Shown here: positions 16,472-24,795 of the stretch, in pieces
How the letters are laid out: each line of letters opens with the position of its first letter
How positions within the stretch are numbered: the first letter of the stretch is position 1
Assembly (NCBI GenBank): GCA_001897995.1
Contig: MKRV01000283.1
Span: 31,291-89,776 of the forward strand
Reading direction: 5' to 3'
DNA length: 58,486 nucleotides
From: Alphaproteobacteria bacterium 65-37
Lineage (GTDB): Bacteria > Pseudomonadota > Alphaproteobacteria > Reyranellales > Reyranellaceae
Notes under the pieces: generated by a model
What the model was told of the DNA's origin: nothing
Seen by the model: the letters and a program-made list of their open reading frames with translations, nothing else
Database searches by the model: none
Made by a program: the position numbers and the translations under genes

Positions 16472-17257
16472 CTACGCCTTCAAAAAGTCCCGAAGCGCGC
16501 GACGGAACTCGGCGGGCTTCTCCACCTGCGGCAGGTGACCGGCCTCGGGGATCGTGACCAGCTTCGACTGATCGAGCGCCTGGCGCATCTTTCGTGCTCC
16601 CTGCTTGTCGAGCACGGGTGTGCGGTCCGTCTCCCCCCATACCAGAAGGGTCCGCGCCTTGGGGGGCGCGCTGGGCGCCTCACCGGCCAGCATGATGTCC
16701 AGTACCCGATCGAGGTCGGCCGACGAGAAGCGCTCGAGCGACCGCACAATCCCCTCCGGCACCTTGGTGCGATCGTGGAAGGCGAGATCGATCACCTCGC
16801 GGCCATAGAGCTGCGCCAGGTTGCTCCGCGCCATCGCCCGGACCGGCGTGTTGCTGACCAGCCAGCGCACGCCCGACGGATAGACCGGCGGTGGGTAGCC
16901 GTTCACCATCACCAGGGACCGACAGCGTTCCGGATAGTCGCCGGCGAACCGCCAGGCGACGGTCGCTCCCAGCGAATTGCCGACGATGACGGCCTGCTCG
17001 ATCGCCAGCGCATCGAGAAGTTTCGCGAGCCAGGCGGCGTAAGCCCCGAAGGTGGGCAAAGGCGGCTCGTCGATCGTGCCGATGCCCGGCAGCTCGGGCG
17101 CGATGACCCGGTGCGAGCGTTCGAGATCGTCGGTGATGGTCGACCAGTAGGCTTCGGCGCCCGCCCAACCGCCATGGAGCAGCACGATTGCGTCGCCTGT
17201 TCCGCCAGTCCAAAGTCGCGCCGGGTGTTCTCCGAGCGGGATTGTTCTTTGCTCCAC
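16472..17257 (-). CDS. Alpha/beta-hydrolase
   Basis: The product is a 261-residue alpha/beta-hydrolase. The oxyanion motif LLHGGW, nucleophile S95 in GNSLG, acid D211 in WGETDR and base H241 in EAGHLPQVE form a complete triad. I place the start at GTG 17257, which follows AGAGGG at good spacing; the longer frame begins with TTG at 17305 and would overlap the divergent dehydrogenase gene. The fold includes esterases and C-C hydrolases that open ring-cleavage products of aromatics, but nothing fixes the substrate. It is divergent from the SDR gene with 41 bases between. Confidence 0.85.
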   Translation of the reverse strand: MEQRTIPLGEHPARLWTGGTGDAIVLLHGGWAGAEAYWSTITDDLERSHRVIAPELPGIGTIDEPPLPTFGAYAAWLAKLLDALAIEQAVIVGNSLGATVAWRFAGDYPERCRSLVMVNGYPPPVYPSGVRWLVSNTPVRAMARSNLAQLYGREVIDLAFHDRTKVPEGIVRSLERFSSADLDRVLDIMLAGEAPSAPPKARTLLVWGETDRTPVLDKQGARKMRQALDQSKLVTIPEAGHLPQVEKPAEFRRALRDFLKA

Positions 17258-17298
17258 CTGGCGCCCTCTAGGATCAACCTCAGCGAAAGATATAGAAG

Positions 17299-18045
17299 AT
17301 GGCAACGCCGCGGAGAACTGCCTTGATCACCGGCGCCGGCCGCAATATCGGCCGCGCTTGCGTCCTCGACCTGGCGGCAGCCGGCTTCAACGTCGTGATC
17401 AACGGCTCGAAGGATCGCGCCGCCTGCGAGAGCGTCGCCCGGGAAGCCGCCGCCAGCGGCGTCGACGCGGTGGTCGCGATGGCTGACGTGGGCGACGTAG
17501 GCGAGTGCCGGCGCCTCGCCCGCGAAGCCATCGATCGCTTCGGCGCGGTCGACGTGCTGGTGAACAACGCTGCCCTTCGCCCCGCCAAGCCCTTCCTCGA
17601 GATGCAGGAGGCCGATTGGCGGCGCGTCCTGTCGGTCGATCTCGATGCCGCGGTCTGGCTGGCGCAGGCCTGTTTGCCCGGCATGATCGAGAAAGGCTGG
17701 GGACGCATCGTCAATTTCACCGGCATGAACGCCATCCACGGCTATGCCGGCCGCGCACCCGTGTCGGTCGCCAAGCACGGCGCCTGGGGGCTCACCAAGG
17801 CCCTGGCCAAGGAGTTCGGCCCCAAGGGCATCACCACCAACGCGATCTCGCCCGGGCCGATCGCGGCCGACCTCGAGGACGACGATGCGTCGATGCACCA
17901 TCGCCGGGAGACCATGGCCAAGGTGCCGCTCGGCCGCATGGGCACGCCGGCGGAAGTCGCCGCCGTGCTGCGGCTGCTGGTCTCCGATGGCGGCGCCTAC
18001 GTCAACGGCCAGATGATCCAGGTGAACGGCGGCGGCCAGACCTGA
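17299..18045 (+). CDS. SDR-family protein lacking the usual Ser and Tyr
   Basis: The 248-residue product has the short-chain dehydrogenase fold: cofactor motif TGAGRNIGRA near the N-terminus, NNAA in VLVNNAALRP, and the C-terminal PAEVAAVLRLLVSDGGAYVNGQ. In the active-site region (IVNFTGMNAI, then APVSVAKHG), the catalytic lysine is present, but valine is where the YxxxK tyrosine should be and Thr-Gly replaces the usual Ser-Ser. It may still bind NAD(P) yet have lost or altered catalysis. It is divergent from the hydrolase gene and followed, on the other strand, by two Bug-type binding proteins. Confidence 0.85.
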   Translation: MATPRRTALITGAGRNIGRACVLDLAAAGFNVVINGSKDRAACESVAREAAASGVDAVVAMADVGDVGECRRLAREAIDRFGAVDVLVNNAALRPAKPFLEMQEADWRRVLSVDLDAAVWLAQACLPGMIEKGWGRIVNFTGMNAIHGYAGRAPVSVAKHGAWGLTKALAKEFGPKGITTNAISPGPIAADLEDDDASMHHRRETMAKVPLGRMGTPAEVAAVLRLLVSDGGAYVNGQMIQVNGGGQT

Positions 18046-18060
18046 GGCAGCACGAGCTGC

Positions 18061-19035
18061 CTACTCCATCGGCAGGCCGGTCTTGCGCGCGATCGCACTC
18101 CAGCGCTCGACTTCGTGCACCACGAAGTCGGCGAAGGCCTGGCGGCTCTGAAGCTCGATGCGGGCGCCCTGCTCCTGCCAGATGTGCTTCACGTCCGCCG
18201 CCGCCAGCGCCTTCTGCACGGCGCCATGCAGGGCGTCGAGTGCCGCGACCGGCGTCGCCTTCGGGGCAAAGAGTCCGTACCAGGTGCTGACGTCGAAATC
18301 CGGAAGGCCGGCCTCGGCGAAGGTCGGCACATTCGGCAGCACGGCCTCGCGCGTCAGAGATGCCACGGCAAGTGCACGCAGGCGCCCCGACTGGACATAG
18401 GACGCCACGGTGCTGAGCGGCTGGAATGTCGCGTCGAGCTGGCCGGACAGCAGATCCTGGAGCGCCGGCCCACCGCCGCGATAGGGCACGTGCGTGAGAG
18501 CTATCCCGGCCTTTTGCTGCAGCAGCTCGATCGCGAGATGCGGCATGGTGCCCAGTCCCGACGAGCCGATGTTGATGGAGCCTGGCGCCTTGCGCGCGGC
18601 GGCAAGGAAACCCGCGAAGTCCTTGACGTCGAGCTTGGCCGGATTGACCACGAGGCTGACCGGCACCTTGGCGATGGCGCTGATCGGCGCGAAGTCACGC
18701 AAGAGATCGAAGCCCTGCTCGGCATAGACGACGGGAGCGAAGGTCTGGGCGGTGTTGGCCACCAGCAGGGTACAGCCGTCGGGACGTGCGCGAGCGACGA
18801 TCATGCCGCCCAGTGTGCCGCCGGCGCCGCCGCGATTGTCGACCACAACCGCCTGACCGAACTGTTCGCCGACATGGGCCGCGATCGGCCGGGCAAAGGT
18901 ATCGTTCGAGCCGCCCGGCGGATAAGGCACGATCCAGTTCATGGTGCGCGACGGCCGCCAATCGGCGGCGCGGGCGGGCGCGACGGAGCCCGCTGCGAGG
19001 AGGCCGGCGAGCGCTGAACGGCGGGAAACGGTCAT
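18061..19035 (-). CDS. Bug/TctC-family tripartite tricarboxylate binding protein
   Basis: This is a 324-residue exported protein. It has a Tat-like signal peptide (SRRSALAGLLAAG, cleavage near ARA-AD) and the family pattern WIVPYPPGGSNDTFARPIAAH, VVVDNRGGAGGTLGG, LGTMPHLAIELLQQ and HVPYRGGGPALQDLLSGQ. Bug proteins bind carboxylates or other small solutes through water-mediated contacts in the periplasm. No TctA/TctB membrane genes are nearby, so it is an orphan like most of its family. Only three bases separate it from the paralogous gene upstream. Confidence 0.9.
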   Translation of the reverse strand: MTVSRRSALAGLLAAGSVAPARAADWRPSRTMNWIVPYPPGGSNDTFARPIAAHVGEQFGQAVVVDNRGGAGGTLGGMIVARARPDGCTLLVANTAQTFAPVVYAEQGFDLLRDFAPISAIAKVPVSLVVNPAKLDVKDFAGFLAAARKAPGSINIGSSGLGTMPHLAIELLQQKAGIALTHVPYRGGGPALQDLLSGQLDATFQPLSTVASYVQSGRLRALAVASLTREAVLPNVPTFAEAGLPDFDVSTWYGLFAPKATPVAALDALHGAVQKALAAADVKHIWQEQGARIELQSRQAFADFVVHEVERWSAIARKTGLPME

Positions 19036-19038
19036 CGG

Positions 19039-20022
19039 CTACTCCATCTGGACGTTGGCGGCCTTGGCGATGCGGTTCCAGCGCTCGCTCTCGCGGCGGA
19101 TGAAATCGGCGAACTCGGCCCGGCTTTCCAGTTCGACCTTCGCCCCCTGCTCGGCCCATTGACGCCTGACATCGTCACTGACCAGCGCCCCCTGCACGGC
19201 GCCGTGCAGGCGATCGAGGATCTCGTCGGGTGTGCCGCGGGGCGCGAACAGGCCGAACCATGTCGTCATCCGGAATTCGGCGAGGCCGGCCTCGTGCATC
19301 GTGGGAACGTCGGGCAGCAGGGTGTCGCGCCGGCGATTGGCGACGGCCAGCGCGCGCAGCTTGCCCGAGGCGACGTTACCGGCGACCTGGGTGGCCAGGG
19401 CGAAGGCCGCGGCGATCTGCCCGGCCAGCAGGTCCTGCAGCATCGGCGCGCCGCCGCGATAGGGGACGTGGTTCAGCTCGATGCCGGCGCGATCCTCGAA
19501 CAGGCCGATGGCGAGATGGGTGATGGTGCCGAGGCCGGCCGATCCGACATCGATCGAGCCAGGCTTCGCCTTGGCCAGCGCGATGAAAGCATCGAGATTG
19601 GCAGCCGACAGCCGCGCCGGATTGACGACCAGCACATAGGGAACGCGGCCGAAGGCGGCGATCGGCGCGAAATCGCGCACGAAGTCGAACCCCGCCTTGG
19701 GATAGACGGTCGGCGCATAGATGAGCCCGGTGTCGCCGACCAGCAGGCTGTAGCCGTCAGCCGCGGCCCGCGCCGCGATGGCCGTACCGATCGTCCCGCC
19801 AGCCCCCGGCTTGTTCTCGACCACCATGGATTGGTGCAGGCGATCACCCACATGGGCGGCAATGGGGCGGGCGAACATGTCCGAGCCGCCGGCGGGCGGG
19901 AACGGTACGATCCACGACACCGGCCGCGCCGGCCAGTCGGCACCAAACGCCCGTTGCGTCACCGCGCCGATACCGGCAGCCATCGAACCTGTAAGTGCTG
20001 TGCGCCGCCGCAGCCGGCTCAT
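19039..20022 (-). CDS. Bug/TctC-family binding protein, paralogue of its neighbour
   Basis: The frame is open far upstream to 21264, but the ATG at 20022 follows a GGGGGACGAG ribosome-binding site and begins a signal peptide (MSRLRRRTALTGSMAAG), giving 327 residues. The motifs VSWIVPFPPAGGSDMFARP, VVENKPGAGGTIG, LGTITHLAIGLFED and HVPYRGGAPMLQDLLAGQ match the Bug family. It is closely related to the gene three bases downstream, including the ends (...RKTGLPME and ...AKAANVQME), so the pair arose by tandem duplication. A ligand is not predictable. Confidence 0.9.
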   Translation of the reverse strand: MSRLRRRTALTGSMAAGIGAVTQRAFGADWPARPVSWIVPFPPAGGSDMFARPIAAHVGDRLHQSMVVENKPGAGGTIGTAIAARAAADGYSLLVGDTGLIYAPTVYPKAGFDFVRDFAPIAAFGRVPYVLVVNPARLSAANLDAFIALAKAKPGSIDVGSAGLGTITHLAIGLFEDRAGIELNHVPYRGGAPMLQDLLAGQIAAAFALATQVAGNVASGKLRALAVANRRRDTLLPDVPTMHEAGLAEFRMTTWFGLFAPRGTPDEILDRLHGAVQGALVSDDVRRQWAEQGAKVELESRAEFADFIRRESERWNRIAKAANVQME

Positions 20023-20178
20023 CTCGTCCCCCCGATGCGGGCGGGAGATTAGCGGCGAGATCGGCGCGTCGCTACCGCCGCGCTCCTGAATACAGTAGGC
20101 TTTTACAGGTCGGTCGCTCCGGCGAGCGAACCAAGCAAGAGAAGAAAAGGCTGGAGGCAACACCCGGGAGGAATTTCC

Positions 20179-21246
20179 ATGCGCCGTCTCAAGGGCATGA
20201 CCGTCGCTGCCGTCGTGGCAGCCAGCGTTTTGGCGTGGTCGGGAAGTGCGTTCGCTCAGGCGAAGACCGCCGATGGTCCAGGAAAGATCGTCGACGGACC
20301 GGAAGTGAGATGGAAGCTCGGGGCCTGGGGCAAGCCGCGCGCCGCCACCCAGAATGTCGAAGTGCTGCGCAAGTTCCTCGACGAGCGCACCGGCGGCAAG
20401 TTCAAGATCCAGATCGGCTACGAGAGCTTCGGCAACCCGAAGGAGCTGCTCGATCTCCTCAAGGTCGGCAGTCTCGAAGCGACGAACATCTGTGCCTCCT
20501 ACCATCCGGAAAAGCTGCCGGTCTATTCGGCGCTCGATCTGCCTTTCCTGCCGATCCCCGACACCACGGTGCAGGAAAAGGTACACAATGCCTTTCACAA
20601 GAATCCGCTGGTGCTGAAGGAGTTCGCGGGCTGGAAGGCGCTCCCCTACATGTCGGCGCTGCTGCCCAATAACGAGTTCGTCGGCCGTGGCAAGGCGCCC
20701 AAGACCGTCGAGGACTTCAAGGGCATGCGGGTCCGCGCCCTCGCCGGGATCGGCGAGGCCATGCGCAAGCTCGGCGCCGTGCCGACCTCGGTCGATGCCA
20801 CGGAAGTCTACACCTCGCTGGAGCGCGGCACGGTCGACGCCGCGGCCTTCCCCTCGACCTATGCCCACCAGTCCTACCGGACCTACGAGGTCGGCAAGTG
20901 GTTCACCGAGAACTTGATGCTGGGCTCGGTGGGCTGCCCCACCCTGCTGCATGTCGACCGCTATGCCGAGTTGCCGCCGCAATACAAGGCACTCCTGGAG
21001 GAAGCGCGCGAACTCGGCCATGCCGCGGTCAAGAAGGCCTACGCCGACTCCGACGACAAGAACATTCCGCTCTTCAAGAAGAAGCTCACCTTCATCAAGT
21101 TCTCGCCCGACGAACTCGCGGCCTTCCGCAAGGCCGGGGCCGAGCCGGTCTGGGAAGAATGGGTGGCCAAGCGCGAAAGCCAGGGCATCGCCGGCCGTGA
21201 GCTGCTCAACTTCCTGCTGGCGCAGGCGGGTGCCACGCCGAAGTAG
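20179..21246 (+). CDS. TRAP transporter substrate-binding protein (DctP-like)
   Basis: The 355-residue product has a signal peptide (MRRLKGMTVAAVVAASVLAW, cleavage near AFA-QA) and DctP-family features: a periplasmic two-lobed fold, LLKVGSLEATNICASYHPEKLP, and the conserved arginine helix in DFKGMRVRALAGIGEAMRKLGAVP, where an arginine normally contacts the ligand carboxylate. A GGGAGGA ribosome-binding site precedes the ATG. It is convergent with, not in, the DctQM operon 240 bases downstream. It probably serves that permease pair, giving sodium-coupled uptake of an organic acid, but the substrate is unknown. Confidence 0.88.
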   Translation: MRRLKGMTVAAVVAASVLAWSGSAFAQAKTADGPGKIVDGPEVRWKLGAWGKPRAATQNVEVLRKFLDERTGGKFKIQIGYESFGNPKELLDLLKVGSLEATNICASYHPEKLPVYSALDLPFLPIPDTTVQEKVHNAFHKNPLVLKEFAGWKALPYMSALLPNNEFVGRGKAPKTVEDFKGMRVRALAGIGEAMRKLGAVPTSVDATEVYTSLERGTVDAAAFPSTYAHQSYRTYEVGKWFTENLMLGSVGCPTLLHVDRYAELPPQYKALLEEARELGHAAVKKAYADSDDKNIPLFKKKLTFIKFSPDELAAFRKAGAEPVWEEWVAKRESQGIAGRELLNFLLAQAGATPK

Positions 21247-21295
21247 CCGGTTGGATTCGCACATCGCTTTGACGCGCTTGGCGTCGCTTTCATAT

Positions 21296-21411
21296 CCCTC
21301 TCCCCCTTGGGGGAGAGGCTAGGTGAGGGGATAGCCGCGACCGCAGAACTCTGTGTTTTGGGCAACCTTCGCTCCCCCTCACCCGGCCTCTCCCCCGAAA
21401 CGGGGGAGAGG
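21296..21411. repeat. Two copies of an interspersed CTCTCCCCC palindrome
   Basis: Two hairpin elements with CCTCTCCCCC/GGGGGAGAGG arms lie here, the first at 21297-21318 followed by CTAGGTGAGGGG, the second at 21374-21411 preceded by CCCCTCACCCGG. The flanks make the two copies inverted relative to each other. Related copies occur at 26624-26724 and 33970-33994. They sit between convergent TRAP genes and may serve as bidirectional transcription ends. Confidence 0.85.
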
Positions 21412-21488
21412 AGAATGAAAGAAAGGGCCGTGCTCGACCAATCTGCGACGTATGAAAACGGCAGACCGAAACGAAGCGGCAGAGCGTC

Positions 21489-22793
21489 TCACCCCGCCGC
21501 GTCCAGGATGAAGGTGACGATTTCGGGGAAGGCGGTCAGGCAGCCGATGGTGATGATGTCGGCGAAGATGAATGGCCAGATGCCGCGGAAGATGTCGGCG
21601 ACCGAGATGTCCGGTCGCACGCCGTTCACCACGAAGACAACCAGCCCGACCGGCGGCGACAGGGTGGCGATGCCGTTCAGCTTGACCAGGATGATGCCGA
21701 ACCAGATCGGGTCGTAGCCCAGCGCCTCGACCACGGGGAACACCACCGGCAGGGTCAGCAGGAACATGCCGACGCCTTCCAGGATGGTACCGAGGATCAG
21801 ATAGACGACGTAGATCGCCAGCAGGATCCAGATCGGCGACACGTCGAGGCTGGTGACCCAGCTCGCGATCTGTTCGGGCAGGCCCGCGAAACCCAGAAAG
21901 CGCACGAAGATCAGCACGCCCCAGACGACGGTGAAGATCACTGCGGTGAGGCGCGCCGTCTCGAGCAGCGCACCCTTCAGCTCCGGCCATTTCATGCCGT
22001 TCATCAGGGCGATGACGAAGACGCAGAGTGCGCCCAACGCCCCGGCCTCGGTCGGCGTCGCCCAGCCGAACAGCATCGAATAGAAGATGATGGCGATCAC
22101 CAGCACGATCGGCAGCGTGCCGGGCAGCGACTTGAAACGCTGCGGCCAGGTGTAGCCGCGGATCGGCTGGCCGTAGCTCGGATTGCGCCAGCACATCACC
22201 AGGATGATCGCGGTGTAGACGAAGGCCGAGAAGATGCCAGGCGCGAAGCCCGCGACCAGGAGCTTGCCGACCGACTGCTCGGTGATGATGCCGTACACGA
22301 CCAGCAGCGCGCTGGGCGGGATCAGCGAGTCGAGCGTGGCGCCGGCCGCCACCACGCCGGCCGCCAGGCGCTTGTTGTAGCCCGCCTTCAGCATCTCGGG
22401 GATCGCCACCTTGGCGAACACCGCCGCGGCCGCGGTATTGGCGCCGGACACGGCCGAAAAGCCTGCCACGGCGTAGACGGTGGCGATCGCGAGCCCGCCC
22501 GGCAGCCAGCCCAGCCAGCGTCGCGCCGCCTCGAAGGCCGCCTGCGTGATGCCGGCATAGTAGGCGAGATAGCCGATCAGGATGAACATCGGCAGCACGC
22601 TCAGCGTATAGTTCACCACCGAGGCATGCGGCACGACACCGGCCGTGCGCAGACCGGGGCCGAACCCGGTCAGGACGGCCAGGCCAAAGGCGCCGACGAC
22701 CGCGGCGGCGAAGGCGATGCGCACTCCCACCACACAGAGCGCGACCAGCAGGACGCAACCCGCGATACCCAGCATCAGGGGATCGATGCTCAT
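21489..22793 (-). CDS. dctM: TRAP transporter large permease (DctM)
   Basis: This 434-residue, highly hydrophobic protein is the DctM-type large membrane subunit, which forms the sodium-coupled elevator transport path. Typical segments include GFSAVSGANTAAAAVFAKVAIPEML and GATLDSLIPPSALLVVYGIITEQSVGKL, both near conserved family motifs, and a late SPPVGLVVFVVNGV motif. The start codon overlaps the DctQ stop (ATGA). A CTCTCCCCC palindrome lies 78 bases past its end. Confidence 0.92.
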   Translation of the reverse strand: MSIDPLMLGIAGCVLLVALCVVGVRIAFAAAVVGAFGLAVLTGFGPGLRTAGVVPHASVVNYTLSVLPMFILIGYLAYYAGITQAAFEAARRWLGWLPGGLAIATVYAVAGFSAVSGANTAAAAVFAKVAIPEMLKAGYNKRLAAGVVAAGATLDSLIPPSALLVVYGIITEQSVGKLLVAGFAPGIFSAFVYTAIILVMCWRNPSYGQPIRGYTWPQRFKSLPGTLPIVLVIAIIFYSMLFGWATPTEAGALGALCVFVIALMNGMKWPELKGALLETARLTAVIFTVVWGVLIFVRFLGFAGLPEQIASWVTSLDVSPIWILLAIYVVYLILGTILEGVGMFLLTLPVVFPVVEALGYDPIWFGIILVKLNGIATLSPPVGLVVFVVNGVRPDISVADIFRGIWPFIFADIITIGCLTAFPEIVTFILDAAG

Positions 22794-23413
22794 GGCTGCT
22801 TCTCCCCGGCCGACTTTTCCTCACGCCCCAGCGCTTCCTGGATCTCGTTCTGGGCCTGCACCTCGATGGTCTCGATCACCGGCACGGCGATCGGCGGTGC
22901 CTCGGGATCGCGGATCAGGCGGAGATAGTCGGCGGCCTGCAGGGCGAGCCGGATCCAGAGCACAGCCAGCACGAAGGGCACCAGGAGCTTGGTCGGCCAG
23001 ACCGGCAGCTTGATGTCGATCGTGGAATCGCCCAGCTCGTAGGCCCGCAGGAAGTTCTGGAAGGTCGAGTCGATCAGGGTGGTGATCGCCAGCATCGCCA
23101 CCAGCACCGCGAACAGCTCCATCGTCCACAGGAAGCGCAGCGAAAAGCCGCGCAGCAGCAGGTCCATGCGGATATGCGCACCGACCCGCTGGGCATAGGA
23201 AATACCCAGGAAGGCGAACAAGGCGCTCGCCTGCTCCATGTAGTCGATGTAGCCGTAGATCGCGGTATTGAAGACGGTGCGTCCGACGATCTGGAACACA
23301 CCGACGAACATCAGGAAGAAGATCGCCGCGGCGGCGATCAGGTTCATCCCGTCCTCGAGCCACGACCAATAGCGGTGCGCGGCCGCCAAGGCGGTAGTCC
23401 CGTCTCTCGGCAT
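22790..23413 (-). CDS. dctQ: TRAP transporter small permease (DctQ)
   Basis: The 207-residue product has four membrane segments (about 22-42, 57-75, 98-117 and 142-160) and the family motif YAQRVGAHIRMDLLLRG between segments two and three. DctQ scaffolds the large permease DctM. The C-terminal tail, about 35 charged residues, extends beyond the usual end and may be cytoplasmic. The ATG follows a GGAGGAGAGC ribosome-binding site. It is the first gene of the dctQM pair; the Bug gene at 23530 lies upstream on the same strand. Confidence 0.9.
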   Translation of the reverse strand: MPRDGTTALAAAHRYWSWLEDGMNLIAAAAIFFLMFVGVFQIVGRTVFNTAIYGYIDYMEQASALFAFLGISYAQRVGAHIRMDLLLRGFSLRFLWTMELFAVLVAMLAITTLIDSTFQNFLRAYELGDSTIDIKLPVWPTKLLVPFVLAVLWIRLALQAADYLRLIRDPEAPPIAVPVIETIEVQAQNEIQEALGREEKSAGEKQP

Positions 23414-23529
23414 GCTCTCCTCCCCCGCCCGCAGCCGCCCGTTTTCGGGTCGTCAATGCTGCGGGCTTCTGGCAGGAGGCTAGTCTGCCGCCGGTTTCTC
23501 TTCAATCCGCACGGATCGGGAGAGAAAAT

Positions 23530-24504
23530 TCACTGCGGCTCGATCTTCGCGAGCTTGATGTACTTGGTCCAGTCCTCGCGCTCGCGAACCACGAACGCGT
23601 CGCACTGGTCGATGCCCCACTCCCGGGGCACCGGATTGAAGCCGAGCTGGCGCACGCGCTCCATCACCGACGGCTCGTAGATCGCGTCCATGATCAGGCG
23701 GTTCAGTTTCCGCTTGATGTCGTCCGGCGTCTCCTTGCGCACAGAGAAGCACGAATAGGCAATGATGGCATAGTCCGGATAGGTCTCGGCAATCGCCTCG
23801 ACGTCGGGGAACAGCGCCGACCGCTCGCGCGAAGTGACGGCGAGCGCCCGCACATAGCCCGACCGCACATAGCTCTCGCCCACCACCTGGTCCGGGAAGA
23901 CACAATCGACCCGGCCGGCATGCAGGTCCTGGATCGAGGCGACGGCGTCGCGATAGGCGACCTCCTCGAACTTCACGCCGGTCGTGACCTCGAACAGCGC
24001 CGACGGCACACGCGAGGAGGCATTGCCGTAGCCCGAGAAAAGCGGCTCCTTGCGCGACTTCGCATAGGCCACAAACTCCTTCACCGTCTTGTACGGCGCA
24101 TCGGGCTTCACCAGCATGAAGTTGCCGATCGAGCCATTGACGGCGACCGTCGTGAAGTCCGACGGATCGTAGGTCATCTGCTTGTAGAGGCTGGGATTGG
24201 CGGCGAGCGTGCTGGTCGATCCCAGCAGCAGGGTGTAGCCGTCGGCCGGCGCGTTCTTGACCTGTGTCGTGCCGATCATGCCGGTGGCGCCCGGCTTGTT
24301 CTCGATGACGAAAGGCTTGCCGGTCACGGTCTCGAGCTGCTTGCCGACCAGGCGGGAGATGATGTCGGTCGAACCGCCGGGCCCGAACGGCACCAGGATC
24401 TTCACCAGCCTGTTGGGATAGGCGTCCTGCGCCGCGGCCGTCGCGCCGAGGCCGGCTGCGAACGGAATGCCGGCGAGGCCGGCCAAGAGATCTCTGCGCT
24501 TCAT
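23530..24504 (-). CDS. Bug/TctC-family binding protein (third copy)
   Basis: The ATG at 24504 follows GGGGAG and starts a signal peptide (MKRRDLLAGLAGIPFAAGLG, cleavage near AAA-QD), giving 324 residues; the frame is open to 24630 but without a signal. Motifs LVKILVPFGPGGSTDIISRLVG and VIENKPGATGMIGTTQVKNAPADGYTLLLGS place it in the Bug family. It is more distant from the pair at 18-20 kb than those are from each other. It precedes dctQM by 116 bases on the same strand, but Bug proteins are not known to work with TRAP permeases, so joint function is doubtful. Confidence 0.88.
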   Translation of the reverse strand: MKRRDLLAGLAGIPFAAGLGATAAAQDAYPNRLVKILVPFGPGGSTDIISRLVGKQLETVTGKPFVIENKPGATGMIGTTQVKNAPADGYTLLLGSTSTLAANPSLYKQMTYDPSDFTTVAVNGSIGNFMLVKPDAPYKTVKEFVAYAKSRKEPLFSGYGNASSRVPSALFEVTTGVKFEEVAYRDAVASIQDLHAGRVDCVFPDQVVGESYVRSGYVRALAVTSRERSALFPDVEAIAETYPDYAIIAYSCFSVRKETPDDIKRKLNRLIMDAIYEPSVMERVRQLGFNPVPREWGIDQCDAFVVREREDWTKYIKLAKIEPQ

Positions 24505-24632
24505 CGTCTGCTCCCCAATACTGCACCCCAGAAAAGCCGCCCCGATATAGGGCGCGGTGCGCAAAAGGCGAGTGGCCGATTGTCCATCGTTTCGAATGGC
24601 GAGGAGTTTCGCAGCAAGCGAAGTGCACATCT

Positions 24633-24783
24633 TCTCCTCCGCCGCCTTTACGGGGGAGGTGTCGGCGTAATCGCCAACGGAGGGGGTCTTTCGACGAAAA
24701 GCCAGACCTTCCTTCGCGTTGAAACACCCCCTCCGGCCCTGATTACGGGGCCACCTCCCCGCGCTCCGCGCGGGGGAGGAGAT
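24633..24783. repeat. Composite interspersed palindromic repeat
   Basis: This gap contains GC-rich palindromic modules: a CCTCC...GGGGGAGG unit near 24635-24660, an AGGGGGT/ACCCCCT pair around 24676 and 24725, and a strong hairpin with CTCCCCGCGC/GCGCGGGGAG arms at 24756-24779. Together they form a mosaic repeat between the ends or starts of flanking minus-strand genes. It is of the kind found many times in alphaproteobacterial genomes. It could terminate transcription of something upstream, but no T-tract is present. Confidence 0.7.
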
Positions 24784-24795
24784 GTTTGACTGCCT

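Noticed and set aside
20023..21264. Upstream extension of the Bug protein frame across the TRAP binding protein gene
   Set aside because: It is antisense to dctP-like; the ATG at 20022 has a ribosome-binding site and starts a signal peptide.
23413..23530. Bug protein and dctQM as one functional transporter
   Set aside because: Bug proteins pair with TctA/TctB membranes rather than TRAP permeases, and a 116-base gap separates the genes.
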